A DNA stretch of 64,000 nucleotides from an uncultured Chlorobiaceae bacterium (GTDB taxonomy: Bacteria > Bacteroidota > Chlorobiia > Chlorobiales > Chlorobiaceae), in NCBI GenBank assembly GCA_903994525.1, contig CAJEXW010000001.1, positions 62,001 to 126,000 of the forward strand, given 5' to 3'. Each line of letters begins with the position of its first letter. Position 1 is the first letter of the stretch. Below the pieces are notes generated by a model, which saw only the letters and a program-made list of their open reading frames with translations, made no database searches and was not told where the DNA came from. The translations under genes and the position numbers were made by a program. Shown one piece after another: positions 1-8,669 of this stretch.

Positions 1-144
1 GTTCATCAATGCAACCTCCAGAAGCAGGTATAAGCACCTCCAGGCTGTACAACGCCGTCAATCATAACGTTTATGCCCTTCATTTGTAATGGGCCGCAGC
101 TTTTTTTGCACAAATAAACTCTCTTTTTTTAAAGACAGATCACT

Positions 145-1581
145 ATGGAGCAACAATCTATAACGACCAAAGAACGCCTCGCCATACCTCGCCAGGTCAT
201 GCCTGCACAGGAACCGGACGCAAGGAGTAAAAATTTCCGCGAGGTCAACCTTGGCTATACGCCTGAACTCGCACAGAAGGAGGCGCTACGATGTATACAG
301 TGTAAGGACCCTGCATGTATCAAAGGTTGTCCGGTCAACATCAAAATTGACCAGTTTATCAAGATGATTGCTGACGGCAATTTTCTTGGCGCTGCAAAAA
401 AAATCAAGGAAGACAGTGTTCTACCGGCAGTGTGCGGAAGGGTCTGTCCACAGGAAGACCAGTGTGAAAAAGTGTGTGTGCTGACCAAAAAACGCGAATC
501 GGTTGCCATTGGCAATCTCGAACGATTTGCCGCCGACTATGAACGAGAATCCGGAAATATTGAGTTACCGGCCGTGCAAGCATCTACTGGCAAAAAAGTT
601 GCAATCATTGGCAGTGGCCCGGCCGGTCTGAGCTGCGCCAATGACCTCGCCCAGCTTGGCCATTCAGTGACTGTTTTCGAGGCACTGCACGAACTTGGTG
701 GTGTGCTGATGTATGGCATCCCGGAATTCCGTCTTCCCAAAACCATTGTTCAAACTGAAATCGAGGGGATGAAAAAGCTTGGCATTACCTTTGTGCCCAA
801 TGCTGTTGCCGGCCGTTCGGTCACGGTTGATGAGCTTCTTGATGAGGAGGGTTTTGATGCTGTCTTTATTGGGGTAGGTGCTGGCCTTCCCTGGTTTATG
901 GGCATTCCAGGAGAAAATCTGGTCGGCGTTTACTCTGCAAATGAGTTTTTGACGAGGGTAAACCTGATGAAATCATACGATTTTCCGGAAAGTGACACTC
1001 CGGTCTTCAACTGCCAAGGTAAAAATGTGGCCGTTTTCGGCGGTGGTAATACCGCAATGGATGCGGTCCGCACTGCAAAACGACTTGGGGCAGAACACGC
1101 CTACATCGTGTATCGTCGTTCTGAAGCTGAGATGCCTGCCCGCAGAGAGGAGGTGCATCACGCTAAAGAGGAGGGTGTAGAGTTTCTCATGCTCATGAAC
1201 CCGCTGGAATTTGTGGGGAATGATCAGCAGTGGCTTACTGGTGCAAAGTGCCTTAAAATGGAGCTTGGGGAACCAGACGATTCCGGAAGACGACGCCCTG
1301 TACCCATCAAAGATTCCGAGTTTATTCTTCCGATTGACATGGCTGTCATTTCAATTGGCAACGGCTCAAATCCGCTTATCAAGCAAACAACTCCTGATAT
1401 CAATGTCAGCAAGCGCGATACCATTGTGGTTGATATCAACACCATGGCCACCTCAAAGGAAAATGTCTATGCAGGAGGTGACATTGTGACCGGTGGTGCG
1501 ACAGTCATTCTGGCTATGGGCGCAGGAAGAACTGCTGCTGCTGCAATTCATGAAAAGCTGATGGGCACCATTGCGTCATAA
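145..1581 (+). CDS. GltD/NfnB-like NAD(P)-dependent flavoprotein, glutamate synthase small-subunit family
   Basis: A 478-residue protein of the glutamate synthase small chain family. The N-terminal third carries two four-Cys groups (about residues 50-62, CIQCKDPACIKGC, and 97-111) that bind [4Fe-4S] clusters. Next comes an FAD-binding fold with GSGPAG near residue 156 and a second dinucleotide fold (VFGGGNTAMD near 295) for NAD(P)H. The whole length is typical of stand-alone members. These serve either as GltD (electron supply for glutamate synthesis) or as NfnB/SudA (NADH-dependent ferredoxin:NADP reductase, large subunit). The N-terminus at position 145 gives a complete domain. The partner gene would lie upstream, before the window, where too little is visible to choose. 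A strong terminator follows at 1606. Family is certain; the exact partner is not. Confidence 0.9.
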   Translation: MEQQSITTKERLAIPRQVMPAQEPDARSKNFREVNLGYTPELAQKEALRCIQCKDPACIKGCPVNIKIDQFIKMIADGNFLGAAKKIKEDSVLPAVCGRVCPQEDQCEKVCVLTKKRESVAIGNLERFAADYERESGNIELPAVQASTGKKVAIIGSGPAGLSCANDLAQLGHSVTVFEALHELGGVLMYGIPEFRLPKTIVQTEIEGMKKLGITFVPNAVAGRSVTVDELLDEEGFDAVFIGVGAGLPWFMGIPGENLVGVYSANEFLTRVNLMKSYDFPESDTPVFNCQGKNVAVFGGGNTAMDAVRTAKRLGAEHAYIVYRRSEAEMPARREEVHHAKEEGVEFLMLMNPLEFVGNDQQWLTGAKCLKMELGEPDDSGRRRPVPIKDSEFILPIDMAVISIGNGSNPLIKQTTPDINVSKRDTIVVDINTMATSKENVYAGGDIVTGGATVILAMGAGRTAAAAIHEKLMGTIAS

Positions 1582-1605
1582 GCTTTTTATTTTCACTTTC
1601 GAATC

Positions 1606-1637
1606 ATGGACCGGCATTCCAGCCGGTCCATCTTTTT
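1606..1637 (+). terminator. Rho-independent terminator after the GltD-like gene
   Basis: A perfect 10-bp stem (ATGGACCGGC at 1606-1615, GCCGGTCCAT at 1622-1631) closes a 6-base loop and is followed by C and five Ts. It lies 25 bp after the stop codon and ends transcription of the flavoprotein gene. Confidence 0.9.
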
Positions 1638-1778
1638 ATAAAGGTAAGGCAACAAGTCTCCTCTTTTGCGCGCCTCAGGATCTTTACATTTTTTTTTGAG
1701 ACCACAGGAAATGGCTGTCGTCAAACAGCTCAACCCGGGTATCTTTTTAGTTTCGGGGGCAAAATATTGAGGATGATG

Positions 1779-1807
1779 TTTTTTTGTGTGTCAGATTCAC
1801 AAAAAAA
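1779..1807. promoter_or_regulatory. Inverted repeat upstream of the metal-transport operon
   Basis: TTTTTTTGTG (1779-1788) and CACAAAAAAA (1798-1807) form a perfect 10-bp inverted repeat around a 9-base centre, 66 bp before the first gene of the OMP-cbiM-cbiQ group. It could be an operator for a metal regulator or a weak bidirectional hairpin. No cobalamin riboswitch core was found in 1640-1872. Confidence 0.35.
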
Positions 1808-1872
1808 ATTGGACTTGAGGGGCATGAATAGTAGCTTGATGACACTCCTTTATAAAGAGAGGTGAAATCACT

Positions 1873-2655
1873 ATGGCGCACATGTTGACTTTCTTTCAAA
1901 AGAGATGGAGCATTGGAGCATTGCTACTTCTTTACTCAGACGCTTTCGGCGCTTACCCTCTTGTCACCGATGATACCGCCACTCAGGGGACACGGAAATT
2001 CCAGCTTGAAGTCAAGGGCGAATTCTCCAATAACCAGCAGACCATTCATGGAGTAACCACAAGGGAAACCCTCTCTACCCTTACCCAAACCCTTTCATGC
2101 GGTATTTCAGATAATTTAGATATCACAATTGCATTGCCCTGGCAATGGAACAGCATGCAAGACAATGACATCACAAGGATAAGTGAGAACGGTGTCAGTG
2201 ATGTAACGTTTGAACTCAAATGGAGACCTCTGACATCTGAAGATGGAATAAGTCTTGCGGTAAAGCCAGTAGTCTCGATACCAACTGGTGATTCCAAAAG
2301 AGGATTTGGACGAGGAAAATTATCAGAGGGAGTCGCTGCAATAGCAACACACCAGGGTCGACTGGGTGCTCTGCACTGTAATCTTGGTTATACCCACAAT
2401 CCCAATATAAACGAGGAGTCAAGCAACAATATCTGGCATATTTCGTTTGCCACGGAGCTTAACCTCTCCAGCAATCTCCGCTCTGTGATCGATTTCGGCA
2501 TGGACAGAACCGAAACAAGGGTTGCGATAACTCATCCAGCCTATTTTCTTGGCGGATTCATCTACTCTGTTTCAGACCATCTGGATCTTGACCTTGGCCT
2601 TAAAAACGAACAGACACGGAGCACTCTACTTGCTGGAATAACAACCCGCTTTTAG
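1873..2655 (+). CDS. Predicted outer-membrane protein, MetA-type phenol-degradation porin family
   Basis: A 260-residue exported protein. An N-terminal hydrophobic stretch (about 15-25, GALLLLYSDAFGA) looks like a signal peptide. The rest alternates polar and hydrophobic residues in short strands and ends in an aromatic residue (TTRF), as expected for an outer-membrane beta barrel. The layout (TDDTATQGTRKFQLEV, then GISDNLDITIALPW) resembles the family annotated 'transporter, MetA-pathway of phenol degradation'. A Shine-Dalgarno-like AGAGAGGTG precedes the ATG. It lies 63 bp before cbiM on the same strand, so it may be the outer-membrane route for the metal handled by CbiM/CbiQ. That role is inferred from position only. 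Confidence 0.7.
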   Translation: MAHMLTFFQKRWSIGALLLLYSDAFGAYPLVTDDTATQGTRKFQLEVKGEFSNNQQTIHGVTTRETLSTLTQTLSCGISDNLDITIALPWQWNSMQDNDITRISENGVSDVTFELKWRPLTSEDGISLAVKPVVSIPTGDSKRGFGRGKLSEGVAAIATHQGRLGALHCNLGYTHNPNINEESSNNIWHISFATELNLSSNLRSVIDFGMDRTETRVAITHPAYFLGGFIYSVSDHLDLDLGLKNEQTRSTLLAGITTRF

Positions 2656-2718
2656 AGAGAGGAAGAGACCAACGATGACAACGATGCCATTTCGATAATT
2701 CAGCAGAAGAGAACCATC

Positions 2719-3726
2719 ATGCACATGGCAGATGCCCTGGTATCACCCCTTGTCGGGACAGCCTTCTGGATCGTAAGCGGAACGCTTGTCGGATATTCTG
2801 CGAACAAAATTACGGAAGAAAACGACAAAACAAAAACCCCGCTTATGGGCGTATTGGGAGCATTTATTTTTGCTGCACAAATGATAAATTTTACCATCCC
2901 CGGCACAGGTTCAAGCGGACACCTTGGGGGAGGATTGCTGTTGGCGGTGCTGCTCGGGCCTTATCGTGCATTTATAACCCTTGCATCTGTACTCATCATT
3001 CAAAGTCTTTTGTTTGCAGATGGCGGGGTGATGGCCTTGGGGTGCAATATCTTTAATCTTGGTTTTTTCCCGGCATATATTGCATACCCTTTCATCTATC
3101 GTCTTCTTGCCGGAAAGAGCGACTCTCCCCGACGACATGCTGCTGGATGCATAACTGCGACAACAGCAGGAGTCTTATTGGGATCATTTTCAGTGATACT
3201 GCAAACGACACTCTCGGGCATCACCGAACTGCCATTCAATATTTTTGCCCTCTTTATGCTTCCAATCCATTGTGTGATCGGGGTCGTCGAGGGAGTGGCA
3301 ACCTGGACCGTGCTCTCTTTTGTAGCAAGAACGGAACCAGGCCCGCTCAAAAGAGAAGAACCTTCAGAACAACCGCGCGCTCTCTTTACCATATTGACCA
3401 TTACAGCACTGCTGATTGGAGGGATCGCTCCATGGTTTGCGTCATCTCACCCTGATGGACTTGAGTGGTCAGTGAAAAAGGTGAACCGAAGTGGGGAGAT
3501 GCACAACAGTGACAAGACACTGCATGAGCTGTTTTATCTTGTTCAACAACGGCTTGCATTGTTTCCCGATTACTCTCTCAAAAAATCGGAACCTGCTCTT
3601 GAAAATAAATACGCAGAGAGTTTCACTCTCAAAATCGAAACCACTTTTGCCGGAATTGTCGGCACTCTGGCAGTGCTCGTTACCGCTGGAGTAACAGGGA
3701 TGGTGCTCGGCAGAAAAAATCCGTAG
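2719..3726 (+). CDS. cbiM: CbiM/NikM-type substrate-specific component of an ECF cobalt/nickel transporter, with PDGLE domain
   Basis: A 335-residue polytopic membrane protein. It begins MHMADALVSP; in this family the mature N-terminal Met-His pair ligates the metal, which fixes the start at 2719. GTGSSGHLGGG near residue 70 supplies another conserved His. About six membrane helices form the CbiM domain (to about residue 200). A charged linker follows, then a two-helix C-terminal extension containing SSHPDGLEWS, the signature of the PDGLE/CbiN-like domain. CbiM and CbiN functions are thus fused. It takes up Co2+ or Ni2+ as part of a transporter that also needs CbiQ (next gene) and an ATPase CbiO, which is not in this operon. 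Cobalt for cobalamin is the more likely substrate; nickel cannot be excluded. Confidence 0.9.
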   Translation: MHMADALVSPLVGTAFWIVSGTLVGYSANKITEENDKTKTPLMGVLGAFIFAAQMINFTIPGTGSSGHLGGGLLLAVLLGPYRAFITLASVLIIQSLLFADGGVMALGCNIFNLGFFPAYIAYPFIYRLLAGKSDSPRRHAAGCITATTAGVLLGSFSVILQTTLSGITELPFNIFALFMLPIHCVIGVVEGVATWTVLSFVARTEPGPLKREEPSEQPRALFTILTITALLIGGIAPWFASSHPDGLEWSVKKVNRSGEMHNSDKTLHELFYLVQQRLALFPDYSLKKSEPALENKYAESFTLKIETTFAGIVGTLAVLVTAGVTGMVLGRKNP

Positions 3727-3740
3727 AGAAAAATGTGTGT

Positions 3741-4502
3741 ATGAAGAATAGTGTCGTCTCCAATGCTCTTGATCGCTCTGCAATTAAACCATCGCTTGCC
3801 CCTTTTCAGGAGAGTGACAGGGTTGCAGTTCTTGTTATGACTCTCTTTATTTTTTCGGTACTCTCCATTCCAAAATTCAATATTGAAGAGGTTATTCCCT
3901 TTGCCGCTTTCCCTGTTTTTGTTATAACTCTTGCAAAAGTCCCAGCCAAAGTCATTGTCAAGCGACAGCTCCTGCACTCCCCTTTTATACTTTTCATGGC
4001 AGCAGGCAACCTCTATCTGGATCGTACTCCCCGGCTTCTCATGCACGGAATGACAATCACCGGTGGAATGCTTTCCGCCACAGTGATTATTGCAAAAACC
4101 TCCATCATCATAGCCGGAATACTGGCAATAACACAGTACCTGCCATTTTACCGCATCTGCAACGCATTGTCTGCCTTGGGCTTGCCAGAAATACTGGTGA
4201 CACAGTTAATATTACTGAACCGTTATCTCTCCGTGATACGGGAGGAGGCTGTTTCAATACAGAGAGCAAGAGATAGCCGCTCTTTTGGAAACAAAGGTAA
4301 AGGTATCCGTAACACAGCATTGCTTCTTGGATCCTTACTCCTGCGATCTCATAACCGCGCAGAGAGGATCTACCGGGCAATGAGCGCCAGGGGATTTGAT
4401 GAGAGAATCCTGCAAATATCTGTCAACAAGTTGACAGCGAGAGAGTGGAGAGCGGTCGTAGTCTGGTCTGCTCTTTTTCTTGCGCTTCGCCTGCTTTTTT
4501 AA
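3741..4502 (+). CDS. cbiQ: CbiQ/EcfT-type transmembrane component of an ECF metal transporter
   Basis: A 253-residue membrane protein from the ATG at 3741 (an in-frame GTG at 3735 is an alternative). It has several hydrophobic helices and the two cytoplasmic coupling-helix motifs of EcfT proteins, here ARDSR (near residue 180) and SARGFD (near 220). These dock onto the ATP-binding CbiO subunits. It begins 14 bp after cbiM and is surely co-transcribed. No cbiO follows: the next element is a large inverted repeat, then an opposite-strand gene. The energising ATPase must come from another locus or be shared. Confidence 0.87.
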   Translation: MKNSVVSNALDRSAIKPSLAPFQESDRVAVLVMTLFIFSVLSIPKFNIEEVIPFAAFPVFVITLAKVPAKVIVKRQLLHSPFILFMAAGNLYLDRTPRLLMHGMTITGGMLSATVIIAKTSIIIAGILAITQYLPFYRICNALSALGLPEILVTQLILLNRYLSVIREEAVSIQRARDSRSFGNKGKGIRNTALLLGSLLLRSHNRAERIYRAMSARGFDERILQISVNKLTAREWRAVVVWSALFLALRLLF

Positions 4503-4515
4503 CCTGTTTTTTGTT

Positions 4516-4596
4516 GTGTACACGGTTCAAAACAAAACCATGAAGCCGGATTAATCAGCTAAAGGATTAATCCGGCTTCATGGGAACTGTGGACAC
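4516..4596. terminator. Large bidirectional inverted repeat between convergent genes
   Basis: A perfect 19-bp stem (4538-4556 with 4565-4583) encloses an 8-base loop. Beyond a short unpaired step an outer 13-bp arm (4516-4528 with 4584-4596) pairs at 11 of 13 positions. It lies between cbiQ (+) and the cytochrome gene (-). There is no T-run, so it may act as a structural terminator, a 3' mRNA end protector or a protein site. Confidence 0.7.
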
Positions 4597-4639
4597 AACC
4601 AAGCAAAAACCTTAGCTGTTACACTGAGTAGTTGTTACA

Positions 4640-5881
4640 TCAGAAGGCACTGAACATGACAAAGGTGGTTTTCTGGTCACCACTTCCTGGAGCGAGTGCT
4701 GCTTTGGCATCCGCACCATAAGAGTAGAAGCTGTGATTCAACTGGAAAGTGACATTCTTTGCAACGTGATAGTTCCCGCCCAAAGTAAAGGCATTCTCAG
4801 AATCACTGCCACCAAGACCACTGTTAGCAATTCTGTAGCCCAATCCAACCGAGAATTTTGATGGAACCAGACCAAGTTCAGTAGCGATAGCAAAAGCTTT
4901 TCTGCTGTTAGGCTCTGAGTTATAAATGTTGACAGACGTACCCGATCCAGCCGCGCTGCCATAAGAAAGATAAACACCCAGAGGGTAATCACCATACTTT
5001 CCTTGAGCCTGCGCATCAAGTGCCCACGCATCAATAGTGTTCAACACCGGTCCCGCCCCTGTATCAGTCTTGGAGTCACCTTTCCAGAGCTGGAAGCCAG
5101 CAGCAACATCAAAATTGTGAATCTTGTCAGGAATGACGACACCTCTCACATAGCTCATAAATTGACGAGGCGCAGCGCTTGTGAAGCCGACAACATAAGG
5201 GGTATAACTCAGATACCCATACTTGTGGAAAGCAACCAGGGCCAACCCAGTAGCCGCATTTCCGTTAGGATCTTGACTCCTGAGATACTGCTGGGCAGAG
5301 GTCTCATCCAGATGCTCAAACGGACGGGCATACTCAACAGCGCCTGTGCTCAACAGCTCAAATCCGTAAGCAGGCCCCTGGGCATCTGTGATAAATGGTA
5401 TAACACTGACTGTATAATCTTTGTCAACAGGGAAGACAAAAGGCATCTTGAAACCAGTCAAGTTAGCACCGCCAGCAAGAGATATTTCAGCCTGGAAACC
5501 GATATTTTTTCCAACCCTTCCACCGAGGTAAAGAATGGCCTCATCAGGCACCTGCAACTCGCCCATGTTGAGTGGATCTGCGTTGTCGGTACCATTGGTC
5601 TTCTGAAACCTGAACTTGGAAACAAGCGAAGCATTAAGCGTTGTTGGGAGAGAGAGATTGGTATCCTCAATCGTAAACTGTTTACCCTTCTGGGAGTATC
5701 CATTTGACTTGAATGCCCTTCCAAACGGGGTGAGCTGCGGGTATCTCTGGAAGTGGCAAGCCGTACAGGACATTCCTACCTGCCTGGCATACGCAGGAAC
5801 CGCTGCTCCCTCTTTGGGTGCAGTCACCGCCATGATCCCGATACAACTTGCTGCTAAAAGAATATTTTTTCTGACACTCAT
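4640..5881 (-). CDS. Haem-binding predicted outer-membrane barrel with an N-terminal CxxCH
   Basis: A 413-residue exported protein starting at 5881, where AAAGGAGAG sits 5 bp before the ATG; an upstream in-frame start lacks such a site. Residues 7-20 are hydrophobic (signal peptide). One c-type haem site, CTACH, lies at 39-43 within a conserved-looking stretch (GMSCTACHFQRYPQLTPFGR). After that the sequence is Gly/aromatic-rich with repeated short beta strands (YLSYTPYVVGF, VGLGYRIANSG) and ends FVMFSAF, as in outer-membrane barrels. It may carry electrons at or across the outer membrane or bind a donor. Its close neighbour is a small cytochrome c on the same strand. Proteins of this shape are usually annotated only as cytochrome or hypothetical. 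Confidence 0.72.
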   Translation of the reverse strand: MSVRKNILLAASCIGIMAVTAPKEGAAVPAYARQVGMSCTACHFQRYPQLTPFGRAFKSNGYSQKGKQFTIEDTNLSLPTTLNASLVSKFRFQKTNGTDNADPLNMGELQVPDEAILYLGGRVGKNIGFQAEISLAGGANLTGFKMPFVFPVDKDYTVSVIPFITDAQGPAYGFELLSTGAVEYARPFEHLDETSAQQYLRSQDPNGNAATGLALVAFHKYGYLSYTPYVVGFTSAAPRQFMSYVRGVVIPDKIHNFDVAAGFQLWKGDSKTDTGAGPVLNTIDAWALDAQAQGKYGDYPLGVYLSYGSAAGSGTSVNIYNSEPNSRKAFAIATELGLVPSKFSVGLGYRIANSGLGGSDSENAFTLGGNYHVAKNVTFQLNHSFYSYGADAKAALAPGSGDQKTTFVMFSAF

Positions 5882-6010
5882 AACTCTCTCCTTTGTTTTG
5901 CTCGTCATTATTTAAAGTGTGATGAACTAGAAACTTGTTAAATCAACTCGTAACTCACCAAAGTAATACATCCGCCAGCCCCTCATTACCCACTGAAACG
6001 TACAATAAAC

Positions 6011-6373
6011 TTAATGAGTCAAACACTGATCGACCATATATGCAACAGCGTTGCCAGCTTCAGCCACGGTCAGCGTCTCCATGCCGCCCTTCGATGGCAT
6101 GTTATTAAATCCTTCTGTAGCATGCTTCACCATAACCTCCATTCCGTTAGCAATTCTTGGCTTCCATGCCGTGATATCACAAAACACTGGTGCATCCATA
6201 ACCCCACTGCTGTGGCAGGTCGCACAAGTATTTTCGTATACTTTCTTTCCCTGAACAAGATCATACTTGGCACGCAGCTCGGCTCTCGCAGGCTCTGGTG
6301 CTGCATTGACAAGCTGAGGGGCAGTACAGAAAAAAGCAACTACCAGAGCAGATACCTGAAATGAGGTTTTCAT
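6011..6373 (-). CDS. Periplasmic monohaem cytochrome c (c5/c-555-like)
   Basis: A 120-residue protein with a cleavable signal peptide (about 1-24, ending VNAA). It has one haem-attachment motif, CATCH (50-54), and a likely axial Met in NNMPSKGG (Met92), as in class I cytochromes of the c5 type. Two further Cys (65 and 117) could form a disulfide. It probably shuttles electrons in the periplasm, for example from sulfur-compound oxidation or to the reaction-centre cytochrome. It lies 130 bp upstream of the haem-barrel gene on the same strand, which suggests a shared job. The exact donor and acceptor cannot be read from sequence. Confidence 0.85.
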   Translation of the reverse strand: MKTSFQVSALVVAFFCTAPQLVNAAPEPARAELRAKYDLVQGKKVYENTCATCHSSGVMDAPVFCDITAWKPRIANGMEVMVKHATEGFNNMPSKGGMETLTVAEAGNAVAYMVDQCLTH

Positions 6374-6626
6374 ATAATTATTACCGTTTACATGGATTAC
6401 TATGACTTAGATGATATCCCCGTTTGCGCCGCCACCGCCTTGTCAACAGGTGGTACCGATAGAGCCATGTGATAGTTTTTCAACAATCCGCCAAACCAGT
6501 AAACGCACGCCCAAACATAACAAATTTTAAAGAGAGCAGCAAAATTTCTTTTTAACCTTTTTTTAAGAACTCAAAACGAATACTGCAAATAGAGCCCCAA
6601 AAAACATTTTTTACGCAAAAAGCTCA

Positions 6627-7361
6627 CTAAGTCTGCATCTCCGTCAGGTACTTCCAATACTTCATCGGCATATTTGATTTTTGTAATCCCGGGTTTTTAC
6701 GGTCTTGAAGAGCAATGGTCCTGAAAAACGTCTGCCAGAGAAGCTGAACCCTTTTTTCATCTTCAGAGAGAGCGGGAATATAAAACTTGTCAATTGTACC
6801 AAACTGAAGCATGCCATTGCTCCAGCAGGCTGCCGTGCGACGCTTCACATCATAAAGAAACCAGTTTTGCGCTCTCAGTCTCGTCCGAAACCAGGAGGCC
6901 AGCGGTTGAATAAGATTATGGTCGGGCTCCATTTTGGCAAAATATGCGCCATCCTGAAGCTCTTCAAACCGGAGAAGCCCCTTCATTCGATGCAGCTCTC
7001 GCCCGGCCCTCTTTGCAATGGAAACAATATCCCGCACTGCCGGGTGCGTCAGGTAACCGTTAACCTTGTCACCATGAGCAAAAGCAAGAGAGACATACCT
7101 GAGCAGGCTGCTCTCCATCCCCCTCTTTTCGGCAAGCATGAACAGAGTGATTGTATAAGCCGAATCAGGTGCACGTTGACAAAGTCGCTGAAAAAGCAAC
7201 TCAGCCTGACCTGTATTGGCCTTGATAAAAAAGCCCTCTTCGAACAGCTCTAACCCCTGCTCTGTAAGCAGAACTTTTTCAGGTTCGGCCTCCTCTTCAA
7301 GAATCCATGAGATTGCAGAAAAAAGAGACTCCGAAGTACCGTCATAGAGATATCGCTTCAT
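6627..7361 (-). CDS. DUF4130-type partner protein of a radical-SAM DNA-metabolism pair
   Basis: A 244-residue protein that matches the layout of the family described as 'probable DNA metabolism protein' (TIGR03915/DUF4130). It begins MKRYLYDGTSESLFSAISWI and ends with the conserved-looking MPMKYWKYLTEMQT. A central part contains GLLRFEELQDGAYFAKMEPDHN, typical of the family. The gene lies only 2 bp after the upstream radical-SAM gene and so forms one transcription unit with it. In many bacteria this pair accompanies, or is fused to, a uracil-DNA-glycosylase domain, hence the proposed role in DNA repair or modification. The reaction is unknown. Assignment rests on recalled family features and gene order. 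Confidence 0.8.
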   Translation of the reverse strand: MKRYLYDGTSESLFSAISWILEEEAEPEKVLLTEQGLELFEEGFFIKANTGQAELLFQRLCQRAPDSAYTITLFMLAEKRGMESSLLRYVSLAFAHGDKVNGYLTHPAVRDIVSIAKRAGRELHRMKGLLRFEELQDGAYFAKMEPDHNLIQPLASWFRTRLRAQNWFLYDVKRRTAACWSNGMLQFGTIDKFYIPALSEDEKRVQLLWQTFFRTIALQDRKNPGLQKSNMPMKYWKYLTEMQT

Positions 7362-7363
7362 GG

Positions 7364-8620
7364 TTATGAGAGGTAAAGACCCGGAAGAACAAGTTGTCGG
7401 GAAGGTGGCACAACTGCTACTTCGCCAAGCAGAAGTTGCTGACGGATACGAAGCGGATTTTGGTCAACTTTTTCAAAAGCCCGCTCTGTACTGGTGATAA
7501 AGTATTTCGCCCGTTTCATCACCACCCCGATTTTTTTCATCCCTTCCGGAGTAATTGCCGAAAAACGACGCGCTGCAATAATGCGTCTGGCGGAGGTAAC
7601 ACCAATACCCGGCACGCGCAACAACGTAGCATAGTCGGCCCGGTTAATCTCAACAGGGAAAAATTCCGGATGACGCAGAGCCCATGCTGTTTTGGGATCA
7701 AAGGTTTCATCCAGAAAAGGAAGATCGTCAGAAAGTATCTCTTCGGCTGAAAAACCGTAAAAGCGCAGAAGCCAGTCGGCCTGGTAAAGACGATGCTCGC
7801 GCAGCAGAGGAGGAGATGTAAGAACAGGAAGACGATTATCATCACTGACCGGCACATAAGCCGAGTAGTAGACCCGCTTGAGATTCATTTTTTTATAAAG
7901 TCCCTGCGAGAGACGGAGAATCTGAAAATCATTTTCGGGACTGGCGCCAATAATCATCTGAGTGCTCTGACCTGCAGGGGCAAATCGTGGTGCCTTGCGG
8001 CTCATTTGACGCTCAACCAGGTTTGAGGCAATCTCCCGACCGACAAGCGCCATTGGCTCCAGAATAGCAGCTTTCTCTTTTTGGGGGGCAAGTCGCTGAA
8101 GGGAGACTTGTGAGGGAAGCTCAATATTGACACTGACGCGATCGGCATACAGTCCGGCTTTCCGAACAAGTTCACTACTGCACCCCGGAATAATTTTCAG
8201 ATGAATATAACCGCCAAACTGCTCTTCCCTCCTCAAGACCTCCACAACCCTGACCATACGTTCCATGGTGACATCTGGACTCTGCATCACTGCAGAGCTT
8301 AAAAAAAGGCCTTCGATGTAGTTGCGACGATAAAACCCAAGGGTGAGATCGACAACCTCCTTGGCAGTAAATGAAGCTCGCTGAACAGGATGAGATGAAC
8401 GATTGACACAATAGGCGCAGTCGTAACGACAATCATTGGAGAGCAAAATTTTCAAAAGAGAGATGCAGCGGCCATCATCGGCCCAGGAGTGACAGATTCC
8501 ACTCTGAGAGGCATTGCCAAACCCAGCGGATGCCGATTCACGCTTGCTCCCGCTCGAAGCACAAGAGGCATCGTAACGGGCTGCGCTCGACAGGATCTGT
8601 AATTTTTCCAGAGTATTCAT
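7364..8620 (-). CDS. Putative DNA modification/repair radical-SAM protein
   Basis: A 418-residue protein from the ATG at 8620 (MNTLEKLQIL, the usual family N-terminus); an in-frame ATG at 8656 adds 12 residues without a ribosome site. The radical-SAM cluster motif CRYDCAYC (Cys 64, 68, 71) binds the [4Fe-4S]/AdoMet centre. A further Cys pair upstream (GICHSW...DDGRC) is characteristic. Near the C-terminus, LLRVPGIGVTSARRII is a helix-hairpin-helix, a DNA-binding element. This layout matches TIGR03916 'putative DNA modification/repair radical SAM protein'. It is 2 bp upstream of its DUF4130 partner. Substrate and reaction are unknown. Confidence 0.87.
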   Translation of the reverse strand: MNTLEKLQILSSAARYDASCASSGSKRESASAGFGNASQSGICHSWADDGRCISLLKILLSNDCRYDCAYCVNRSSHPVQRASFTAKEVVDLTLGFYRRNYIEGLFLSSAVMQSPDVTMERMVRVVEVLRREEQFGGYIHLKIIPGCSSELVRKAGLYADRVSVNIELPSQVSLQRLAPQKEKAAILEPMALVGREIASNLVERQMSRKAPRFAPAGQSTQMIIGASPENDFQILRLSQGLYKKMNLKRVYYSAYVPVSDDNRLPVLTSPPLLREHRLYQADWLLRFYGFSAEEILSDDLPFLDETFDPKTAWALRHPEFFPVEINRADYATLLRVPGIGVTSARRIIAARRFSAITPEGMKKIGVVMKRAKYFITSTERAFEKVDQNPLRIRQQLLLGEVAVVPPSRQLVLPGLYLS

Positions 8621-8669
8621 CGGCAAAATATACAGAACAGAAAGGATAATATACATGCAGGTAAGAGAG

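Noticed and set aside
1640-1872. Possible cobalamin riboswitch before the CbiM operon
   Set aside because: The B12-box and other conserved core motifs could not be found; only a homopolymer-armed inverted repeat is present.
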